64,000 bases of DNA from Methanosarcina mazei S-6 (lineage in GTDB: Archaea > Halobacteriota > Methanosarcinia > Methanosarcinales > Methanosarcinaceae), in contig NZ_CP009512.1 in NCBI RefSeq assembly GCF_000970205.1, positions 2,852,001-2,916,000 of the forward strand, read 5' to 3'. Below the pieces are notes generated by a model, which worked only from the letters and a program-made list of their open reading frames with translations, had not been told where the DNA came from and made no database searches. Shown piece after piece: positions 40,944 to 47,939 of the stretch; position 1 is the first letter of the stretch, and every line of letters begins with the position of its first letter. The translations under genes and the position numbers were made by a program.

Positions 40944-41732
40944 TTACATGATTCCTGTTACAAGAACTCCTATTCCCATAAGAGTCACAAATCCGACTGC
41001 TGCCACGTCTGTCCTGTTCCAGGAAAGCCTTTTGTGTTTTTCAGTACTCTGCCGGCTTCTATATCCTCTCATATCCATTGTCAGTCCAAGAACCTGAGTC
41101 CTTCCAAGGGAGTTTGCCACAAGAGGAATAAGAACTGGCTTTAGGCTCCTGATCTTTCCACGTACTCCTTTTCCAGGATTGTAGCCTCTGGCAAGCTGGG
41201 CTTCGTGAATGCGCTGGCCTTCGACCTGGAGGCTTGGAATAAAACGGAGAGCTATAACGAACATGAGCACATAGTCCACGGGGACGTGGATCTCCATGAG
41301 GGCTTTCATGAGGTCGCTTGGTTTTGTCGTAACCACAAGGAGCTGGAAAGCAAAGAGCATTGCAAAGAAGCGCAGGGACAGCACAGTCCCGAAGTCCAGA
41401 GCTCCTGTTGTAACAGGAACCATCCCTGCGGCAGAAAGAGTACCGGTTGGAATCAGGTATCCGATGGAATCCCCACTTTTAAGAGTAAAAATTGTGAGCA
41501 GTATAAGAGTCAGGCTTAAAAACACAAGAAGTTTGAGCTGCCTCAAAAGTTCCTGGTGGAGCCCGGCTTTCAGGGAAGCAAGAAAAATCCCAAGAACCAG
41601 AAGTCCAAGAACATAAGAGTCTGTGGTAAAGACGCTGAGGACTATTATCCCTGTAACGGCAGCAATTTTTGAAAGCGGATTCATTCTGTGCAAAAAGCTG
41701 TCACTGTTAATATATTGCATAATTTCTTTCAT
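40944..41732 (-). CDS. ecfT: ECF transporter transmembrane component T
   Basis: EcfT couples the ATPases to the substrate-binding protein of energy-coupling-factor vitamin/metal importers. The 262-residue protein has five or more membrane helices and the conserved coupling-helix motif (ALRFIPSL, then RIHEAQLARGYN), which matches the Ala-Arg-Gly signature of EcfT/CbiQ. GGGGAG lies seven bases before the ATG at 41732. The start overlaps the stop of the ecfA gene by four bases (ATGA), so translation is coupled. Confidence 0.9.
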   Translation of the reverse strand: MKEIMQYINSDSFLHRMNPLSKIAAVTGIIVLSVFTTDSYVLGLLVLGIFLASLKAGLHQELLRQLKLLVFLSLTLILLTIFTLKSGDSIGYLIPTGTLSAAGMVPVTTGALDFGTVLSLRFFAMLFAFQLLVVTTKPSDLMKALMEIHVPVDYVLMFVIALRFIPSLQVEGQRIHEAQLARGYNPGKGVRGKIRSLKPVLIPLVANSLGRTQVLGLTMDMRGYRSRQSTEKHKRLSWNRTDVAAVGFVTLMGIGVLVTGIM

Positions 41733-43225
41733 ACTATTGCTCCCCCTTCGGCGCACTTTTCTTCAACGCATTTGATGTTTCTTTTAAAAGAATTACAGGC
41801 TCCATTCGCCGAATCTTCCACTATCTTTCCGGAAGCCATGCGAATGACTCTTTCAGCATGGTCTTTTACTATCTGCATGTTGTGAGTTACCATCAATATT
41901 GTGTGGCCTTCAAGCTGGAGCCTTTTCATAAGCTGCATCATCCTGTCCGACTCTTCCGCATCCAGTCCTGTTGTGGGCTCATCAAGGATAATCAGTTCAG
42001 GTCTCATTGCAATTACACAGGCAACAGCAAGCCTTTGCCTCTCTCCACGGCTCAGGTGGCGTGGAAACACTTTCTCTTTGCCTTTCAGGTTCACGAGTTC
42101 AAGGGAACGGGCAATAGCATCGCCTGCCTCAGAGCCGGTTATTCCGATATTGTTTAGCCCGAAAGCCACTTCAGCTTCAACCGTATCTTCAAAAAGCATA
42201 TTGTCAGGGTTCTGGAAGACCAGGCCCGTGTGTTTTACAAGCTCATTAACAGGAGTAAGGGAAGTGTTGAGCCCTTTTACTGACACGTTTCCGGAGTAAG
42301 GGCGCAGGAGGCCATTAAGGTGTTTGACAAGAGTGGTCTTTCCTGAACCGTTTTCCCCGAGGATTGCAACGAGTTCTCCTGACCTGATCTCAAGGTCAAG
42401 GTTATCAAGAGCATTGAATTCTCCATAGCGTTGTGTCAGGTTTTTTATAGAAATAACAGGCTGCCTCTCTTTTTGAGAGCAGGAATACTCCTTCTTGCTG
42501 CTTTTGGAAGTTAGATCAGTATCTTCAGAAACGGCTGCAAAATCCGCAGGACTTTTTATGGCTTTTATTTCCCCTTTTTCAAGGAGCACAACCCTGTCCC
42601 CAATTTCAAGGAAATCCTCTATATTGTGGTCCACGATTATAATTGTCTTTTCTGCTTCTTTGAGCCTTTTAAGGACAGAAAACACTTTTCTTACTGCTTC
42701 TGTGTCCAGTTCGGCAGTAGCTTCATCAAGGATCAGGACTTCGGTATCCAGGGCAAGAGTTGCAGCAAGGGCTACTTTCTGCTTCTGCCCGCCGGACAGC
42801 GTATGAGGAGCCCTCTCTTTCAGGTGACCGATTTCACAGAGCTCCATTACCTCATTTAACCTGCGCTGAATCTCTTTTCCAGAGTATCCCCGGTTTTCGA
42901 GCCCTGAAAGGATCTCTTCTTCAACGGTTGTAAAGATCAGCTGGGACTCCGCATCATCAAAAACCATCCCTGTATGCCGGCTTAACTCTTTTATTCCGTC
43001 AAACTCTTTTATGTCCCTGTTTTTGAAGCTGAGGTTTCCTTCAATTTTGCCTCCGATCTCGTGGTGGAGGATTCCTGCCATTGCAAGGGCAAGGGTGGTT
43101 TTTCCGGCTGCACTGTGCCCTGTAACAAGGAGCAGTTCTCCTTTTTTAACTTTCAGATTTATATTTTTCAGGGAGGGTTCTTCCGCTGTCCCGTATGTAT
43201 AAGACAAGTTCCTGAGCTCGATCAT
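41729..43225 (-). CDS. ECF transporter ATPase, two fused domains (A-A')
   Basis: A 498-residue protein with two complete ABC domains. The first has Walker A GHSAAGKTT near residue 36, signature LSGGQKQK near 145 and Walker B LILDEATAELD; the second has GENGSGKTT near 290, LSRGERQR near 403 and LIILDEPTTGLD near 425. A linker lies around 235-250. The fusion places both EcfA and EcfA' in one chain, so each domain should bind ATP at the pseudo-dimer interface. It is in an operon between the S and T components. Confidence 0.92.
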   Translation of the reverse strand: MIELRNLSYTYGTAEEPSLKNINLKVKKGELLLVTGHSAAGKTTLALAMAGILHHEIGGKIEGNLSFKNRDIKEFDGIKELSRHTGMVFDDAESQLIFTTVEEEILSGLENRGYSGKEIQRRLNEVMELCEIGHLKERAPHTLSGGQKQKVALAATLALDTEVLILDEATAELDTEAVRKVFSVLKRLKEAEKTIIIVDHNIEDFLEIGDRVVLLEKGEIKAIKSPADFAAVSEDTDLTSKSSKKEYSCSQKERQPVISIKNLTQRYGEFNALDNLDLEIRSGELVAILGENGSGKTTLVKHLNGLLRPYSGNVSVKGLNTSLTPVNELVKHTGLVFQNPDNMLFEDTVEAEVAFGLNNIGITGSEAGDAIARSLELVNLKGKEKVFPRHLSRGERQRLAVACVIAMRPELIILDEPTTGLDAEESDRMMQLMKRLQLEGHTILMVTHNMQIVKDHAERVIRMASGKIVEDSANGACNSFKRNIKCVEEKCAEGGAIV

Positions 43226-43228
43226 GTT

Positions 43229-43762
43229 TTATGCTTTCCCCCTGGAAAGTACCTTTGAAGCAGGAACATAGAGAATCTGGACAATAATTGCGTTCGCAAT
43301 TGCGGTCAAGCCTACAATAGGAACAATAGCTATTACAAAAGCCCCCATAGTGTCGTATTTGGTCAGAATTGCAGGAGCGACCATGAACATTGCAATAGCT
43401 ACGAAACTTATCCCGCTGGCAAGGGTCCCGAGAAGGGTTGAAATTGCAGGGGCGACTGAGAGCCTTCCCATAAGTGTTTTGTATATTGCCAGGCAGGTTA
43501 CTGCACCAATCGGTTCACTGATAAGGTTTGCAGGCGGAAAGATAGAATGGCTCAGGAGGGCACAGACTATTCCTGCTACAATTCCTATACCTATTACTTC
43601 AGTGAACGCAGGTATGACAAGTATAATGGCAAGACAGTAAAATGCTATTACGAGATTTGAGACAATTGGTCCAGGGATTACAAGGGATAAATATCGAACT
43701 ATCGCACCGACTGCGAGTAAAATTCCAACAACAGCAATATCCTGAGATTTCATAAAAACCAT
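43229..43762 (-). CDS. ECF transporter substrate-binding component S
   Basis: The 177-residue membrane protein has six predicted helices and lies immediately upstream of the ECF ATPase and T genes, three bases from the next ATG. Size and context fit an EcfS protein, which determines the substrate. The sequence does not identify the vitamin or metal for certain. No riboswitch that would name the ligand is visible upstream. Confidence 0.8.
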   Translation of the reverse strand: MVFMKSQDIAVVGILLAVGAIVRYLSLVIPGPIVSNLVIAFYCLAIILVIPAFTEVIGIGIVAGIVCALLSHSIFPPANLISEPIGAVTCLAIYKTLMGRLSVAPAISTLLGTLASGISFVAIAMFMVAPAILTKYDTMGAFVIAIVPIVGLTAIANAIIVQILYVPASKVLSRGKA

Positions 43763-44109
43763 CTACCTATTTTATTATCAGGAGAACTTTCCTGAATCCA
43801 TAAACACCACATATTAGTTGAAAGATCAGTTGAATATCGTAAATCCTTTAAGGGGTTCAATCAGCTAAATTCAGCGAACTTTTAGGCCGGACAAGTTGAT
43901 ACCACAGCATAGTACAATAGGGGATAATAATGTACATTAGTATATGTACTTTACGCTTTATTGCCTATTTTTGCACTTTTTCCCCACGTTTCTGACTCCC
44001 GAAATTTGCGGGTTTTGATACCGTCCAGAAGAGATTCCTGCTCCAGTAGCCCTGATCCTGTAACCTTAAAGGATTTTAAGGAGAACAAACAGGATAGGAA
44101 AGACTAATC
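43763..44109. other. Divergent intergenic region
   Basis: Lies between the minus-strand ECF operon and the plus-strand helical-repeat gene. It holds the promoters of both. GTACAT-N6-ATGTAC (43932-43949) is a perfect inverted repeat and may be an operator. No thiamine, cobalamin or other riboswitch motif was seen. Confidence 0.5.
43932..43949. promoter_or_regulatory. Inverted repeat GTACAT-N6-ATGTAC
   Basis: Two perfect six-base arms with a six-base spacer lie in the divergent promoter region. Spacing fits a dimeric regulator, but no regulator is known for it here. Confidence 0.4.
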
Positions 44110-45066
44110 ATGAGACAGGACATAACTAACACTGACTATTCTCCGGGGTGTTGCATGTCTTTTGCAGATGAACGTGAACTGGCTGAAGTCAGGATGATTG
44201 AAGAGGGGTTAAGAAGTGCCTATGACGGGGATACAGAAGGGGTAATAAAAGCTTTTAGCAGCCTGAGGGACTTTGCAGTATATCTGGTACATCTGGACAT
44301 TACTGCGGAACACGAACTTGACGCAAAAGCTCTCATAATTGCAATGGGAGACATAGGCAGGGAGGCTGCACAAAAAAGAATGGAAGAAGCGTCAATATCC
44401 TCAGTTAGCTCTCTTGGAGAAGTTGCTGTTGAGGCTGTGTATGAGGAAAGGGAGTCTCTTGCATTAAAAGCGCTGTCTGTTCTCGGAAGCCTTGCACTCG
44501 AGTTTGGAGGAAAGGGCATGGATGCAGCCGCAAAAAGCGCAGCAGAATCTCTGGCAAATGTCGGGAAAGCTTCTTCAAAGAAAAAAATGGAGGTCCTTAC
44601 AGGACTTTCAGAGGTCTATCTTATGCAGCTGTCCATGAAAGCAATGGAAGAAAAACTCTCCGTCACATGGAACATTTCTCTAAATCTTCTAGGAGAGATA
44701 GGAGTTTTATCAGCCGAAAAAGCAATGGAGAACAATGCTGTAGGGGCTGCAATCCTCTTTGAGACACTTGGCACTGCTGCCGCAAGGAAAAAGGATGAAC
44801 TCAGGGTAAAAGACGTGATTCAGGCAATCGGAAAAACGGGGAGGGCATTTTCTCAGAAAGGCTCAAAAAATGCGCTTGTCCAGGCTGTGTGGGCTCTTGA
44901 AACTCTTCGGGTACTTGCGCTGGAATATTCGATGGAAAGTGCCGGAGCTGAAGGAAAAAAGGAACTGGAACTTCTGAGTACAGCAGGAATTCTTGATGAG
45001 GAACAGAACCTGGAAAAAATCCAGGAAATAAAAGAATTCCACCGGCGCATCGTTGGAAGAACCTGA
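44110..45066 (+). CDS. Alpha-helical repeat protein of unknown function
   Basis: The 318-residue protein is almost wholly alpha-helical with repeated units that resemble HEAT/armadillo repeats (for example LGEVAVEAVYEERESLALKALSVLGSLAL, then LANVGKASSKKKM, then LLGEIGVLSAEKAM). There are no membrane segments or signal peptide. Two starts are possible: ATG at 44110 or the later ATG at 44155 with GGGGTG upstream. I do not recognise a specific family; protein-protein interaction is likely. Confidence 0.7.
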   Translation: MRQDITNTDYSPGCCMSFADERELAEVRMIEEGLRSAYDGDTEGVIKAFSSLRDFAVYLVHLDITAEHELDAKALIIAMGDIGREAAQKRMEEASISSVSSLGEVAVEAVYEERESLALKALSVLGSLALEFGGKGMDAAAKSAAESLANVGKASSKKKMEVLTGLSEVYLMQLSMKAMEEKLSVTWNISLNLLGEIGVLSAEKAMENNAVGAAILFETLGTAAARKKDELRVKDVIQAIGKTGRAFSQKGSKNALVQAVWALETLRVLALEYSMESAGAEGKKELELLSTAGILDEEQNLEKIQEIKEFHRRIVGRT

Positions 45067-45290
45067 ATGATGAAGGTTTGACCAGTTGGCACTTCATACA
45101 TGCAAAGAATAAAAGGAAAAGATTGGTGGGCGATTATATTTGTGTAAAAACAGTGATGTGCGGTTATACTTGTGTAAAAGTTCAGGACTGAAGAGGCTGA
45201 AGTAAAATTATAAAGAATCCTACAGTAAAAATATCCAAAAAATCTGCTTTTCACATTGCAAAAAAACGTATTGGAAAAGAGAAAATAATT

Positions 45291-45368
45291 TGGTGCTCCG
45301 GCCGGGATTCGAACCCGAGTCTTCGGCTCGAAAGGCCGGAATGATTGGCCGGACTACACTACCGGAGC
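45291..45368 (-). tRNA. tRNA-Glu (UUC), copy 1
   Basis: On the minus strand the acceptor stem GCTCCGG/CCGGAGC pairs seven bases, the anticodon loop is CTTTCGA with anticodon TTC, the T loop is GGTTCGAATCC, and CCA is encoded. The gene is 75 bases plus CCA. A TATA-like TTTATATATT lies about 40 bases upstream (45405-45415). It is identical to the copy at 45921-45998. Confidence 0.97.
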
Positions 45369-45920
45369 ACATCGCATCTCACAGCGAGACCAACAATATA
45401 CCTGGCAATATATAAATCTGTCCCTTCTCCGTAATCTTCTGGTGCAGTCTGCCAGCTAAAACAAGATTTCAGATACAATTTTCAGGGCAATGGCTCAAGT
45501 TTTTTACCAGGTTAAACATAAAAGAATAAAAATATTTAGCCAGAGCTGCCTGTTTATGGCTCAGAAATCTGGAAATGCGCGGTAACATCGGGATGTAACA
45601 AAATTAAATCAAAATCGGGGTTAAACAAAATTGAGATTAAACAGAATCAAGGTAAACAAAATCAGAGCTAAAATTAAAACCAGATATTGAAAATAAGATT
45701 AGAACTAAAATCAAAACCAGATAATGAAAATAAATCAGAACTAAAATAGAAAACAGATAATGAAAACGAAAATAAAATTGAATCAAGGTAAAATAAGGAG
45801 AATTGAATCAAAGTAAAATAAAGAAAATTGAATCAAAGTAAAATAAAGAAAATTGAATCAAAGTAAAATAAAGAGTTTTCAAAACATTTAACTAACAGTT
45901 AAAAAGGAACTGAATAATTA
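45369..45920. other. Intergenic region between the two tRNA-Glu genes
   Basis: Low-complexity A/G-rich sequence with no gene. Tandem repeats fill 45777-45876. Copies of AAATAAAACCAGATAATG-type sequence occur around 45660-45740. Confidence 0.7.
45777..45876. repeat. 25-base tandem repeat, four units
   Basis: Four exact-length units beginning ATTGAATCAAAGTAAAATAA start at 45777, 45802, 45827 and 45852, directly upstream of the downstream tRNA copy as read on the plus strand. Confidence 0.95.
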
Positions 45921-45998
45921 TGGTGCTCCGGCCGGGATTCGAACCCGAGTCTTCGGCTCGAAAGGCCGGAATGATTGGCCGGACTACACTACCGGAGC
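45921..45998 (-). tRNA. tRNA-Glu (UUC), copy 2
   Basis: Sequence identical to copy 1, including the encoded CCA (plus-strand TGG at 45921-45923). Read on the minus strand it is the upstream gene of the pair. TATTTATACGA at about 46064-46074 may be its TATA box. Confidence 0.97.
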
Positions 45999-46028
45999 AT
46001 TTGAGTGTTTTTTAAGCGGACTTTATTC

Positions 46029-46058
46029 CCCTTATTGAAGGGGGTTCTTCAATAAGGG
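46029..46058. promoter_or_regulatory. 11-base-pair hairpin upstream of tRNA-Glu copy 2
   Basis: Arms CCCTTATTGAA (46029-46039) and TTCAATAAGGG (46048-46058) are perfectly complementary with an 8-base loop. On the tRNA strand it lies 30-60 bases before the mature 5' end and may be part of the leader. Confidence 0.6.
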
Positions 46059-46208
46059 TTTCTCGTATAAATAGTTATCGAGTGAAGAGAGTTCTGAGGA
46101 TGTGTTATCCAGGATCTGTCCAGATCTGTCCAGATTTTTTCAGACCTTTCAGGCCTCTTAGAAATTATAAGTTCACACATTATCAGTTTTGCTTATGCCA
46201 GATTTTGT

Positions 46209-46622
46209 TTAGATCTCTTCTTTAAATTTGTCCTCATCTTCAGCTTCTACATCCATATCTTCGGCTTCTTCGACTTCTCCGGCTTCCTCAGCTTCTTCCA
46301 CCATAAGGTTTCCGATCCATTCACTGAGTCTTCCGCAGTACTCGGGCTCGCAGTCCCCGGTACAGCCTGTGCAGGCTGAAAACATATCCCCGGAGAGCAG
46401 AAGATCGTATTTTTCCTTAACCTCCTCTTTTGCTTTAAGGAGGTATGTCCTTGCTCCGTTTGAGACTCCCACTTCACGGATAATAAGGTCTTTGTCCAGA
46501 AGCTTTTTTATGATTCTGGAGCATTTCCTGCTGTCGATATCCAGCTCTTTCCAGATAACGTTCTGGAAAACGCCGTCTTTATGTCTTCGTATTATGTTAT
46601 ATGCTTCTTCTTCAAGATCCAT
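46209..46622 (-). CDS. Winged-helix protein with cysteine cluster (TFE-beta/RPC34-like candidate)
   Basis: The 137-residue protein has a winged-helix domain (residues about 1-60) with VIWKELDIDSRKCSRIIKKL, resembling the first winged helix of eukaryotic RPC34/hRPC39 and archaeal TFE-beta. A cluster C-x2-C-x3-C-x4-C followed by x4-W (CTGCTGDCEPEYCGRLSEW) lies near residues 85-105, the position and spacing type of the TFE-beta Fe-S site. A Glu/Asp-rich tail ends the protein. A plain regulator of the MarR/Lrp type is the alternative. The ATG at 46622 is used; it lies 41 bases after the Lsm gene. Confidence 0.6.
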   Translation of the reverse strand: MDLEEEAYNIIRRHKDGVFQNVIWKELDIDSRKCSRIIKKLLDKDLIIREVGVSNGARTYLLKAKEEVKEKYDLLLSGDMFSACTGCTGDCEPEYCGRLSEWIGNLMVEEAEEAGEVEEAEDMDVEAEDEDKFKEEI

Positions 46623-46663
46623 GCCTGCTTCCACACACTAATGAGGTTCCTTCTTCAGACGTT

Positions 46664-46888
46664 TCAGTCTTCGACAGGAGTGATCAGTATGATATTATTG
46701 CCCCGAAGCACTACAGAACCAAGGGAGCGGACTTTTTCCCCTTTAACTATCTCCATCGTATCAACAAGATGAAGATTCATGTAGTCGTCCACGCTCTTCA
46801 GAGTGCCTTCAAGCAAATTAAGGTCGCCTTTCATTTCTACCTGGATCCTTGATCCAACAATTTTCTGAACTTTTTTATTTGGGAACAA
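46664..46888 (-). CDS. Lsm/Sm-like RNA-binding protein
   Basis: The 74-residue protein is a full Sm fold: strand motif Sm1 (LLEGTLKSVDDYMNLHL, with Asp and Asn) and Sm2 (LGSVVLRGNNIILITP). Lsm proteins form rings that bind U-rich RNA and assist RNA processing. The start is a TTG (46888) with GAGGGT nine bases upstream; an upstream frame is open but lacks a start with a ribosome binding site. It precedes the winged-helix gene on the same strand. Confidence 0.88.
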   Translation of the reverse strand: MFPNKKVQKIVGSRIQVEMKGDLNLLEGTLKSVDDYMNLHLVDTMEIVKGEKVRSLGSVVLRGNNIILITPVED

Positions 46889-47361
46889 ATTTAAACCCTC
46901 GCTGATTTGTTCTGAATTTTCGGTTCCCCGTACTCCCGGGTAATGCTTCTCTTTTTCCAAAGCCGGGCAGGGCAAATTGTGTCAGGGCACTATACAGATT
47001 TACAATAAGCCTGCTGCCTTTATCAGCTGCTTCCTGCCAGCAACTGAAAAAACATTCCGAACTATCACTCCACCGGCTCTTAAGAAAACTGAATTTACAT
47101 ATCCTTTTCAGAGATATATAACCATCGATGCCGGGAGTGTGTAAAGAGAACATTTGAGCCTCTCAAACATTAGATCAAATATGACTGATTAAAACTGAGA
47201 TGAACCTGTACCGAAAAGGAGGTAAGTTAAAAATAGGAAAAGCACTGCATTCCTATTTTTAGATAGTACATAGGATAGAATTAATTCCTGACACTTAAAA
47301 CCCAGCTTTTCGGCAGGGACTCTCACATCATTAACCACGGTATTTATTAAAATAATTTTGC
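46889..47361. other. Intergenic region
   Basis: A 92-codon minus-strand frame at 46875-47153 is open but has no protein-like character and overlaps the Lsm start. Otherwise nothing is seen. Confidence 0.4.
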
Positions 47362-47763
47362 TTATATATAACCCTGAATATTGGTGCTTTCGTCAACAGA
47401 TTTTGCTGGCTCTTTTCTGGGAGTTCTTGGAATTGCTCTTGCGATAGGCCCGAAAACGGATTCGTATTCGTTGATGTGCTGCGTCAGCCAGCGGTTCAGT
47501 TCAAGGGCTGCAACTGGAGAGAGTATAACTTCTGCCTCAACGCGCCTTTCAATAACTCTGGACTCTGAAGAGTCCCCGAACATCTTGGGCGTATCATTGT
47601 AAAAACCGATCCTGAAATCGTAAGGGCTGTGCCCGCCAGCAGCTCCTATCGCATATATTTGCTTGAAATCATCAGGCTTTATAAACTCAATTGTAATACT
47701 CTTTTTTCCTTTTTTAGAAGCTGCGCTTTCAATATTTTCTCTGGATTCAACATCTTCGGCCAT
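47362..47763 (-). CDS. DUF3467 protein
   Basis: The 133-residue protein matches DUF3467: IYAIGAAGGHSPYDFRIGF near residue 36, then AEVILSPVAALELNRWLTQHI near 76. Ends are polar and probably disordered. GAGGAG eight bases before the ATG supports the start at 47763. Function is not known for the family. Confidence 0.85.
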   Translation of the reverse strand: MAEDVESRENIESAASKKGKKSITIEFIKPDDFKQIYAIGAAGGHSPYDFRIGFYNDTPKMFGDSSESRVIERRVEAEVILSPVAALELNRWLTQHINEYESVFGPIARAIPRTPRKEPAKSVDESTNIQGYI

Positions 47764-47939
47764 AAAAATCTCCTCTGTGCTTCTCTGTAGTTTATTCGTA
47801 TCAGAACCCCGCGTCCGGGCTCCGGTATTTGCCACGATGCCGGCATTTTATCCTTGTAAGCTATTTTTCCCGGTATAAACAGGAATATTTATCTTCATCA
47901 CTTATAAATCACTGGTCTGCAAATGCTGTTGCAAATATT

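Noticed and set aside
43763-44109. Riboswitch upstream of the ECF operon
   Set aside because: I looked for thiamine, cobalamin and similar motifs and saw none; only the short inverted repeat remains.
46875-47153. 92-codon minus-strand frame upstream of the Lsm gene
   Set aside because: No ribosome binding site, cysteine and serine composition not protein-like, and it overlaps the Lsm start in another frame.
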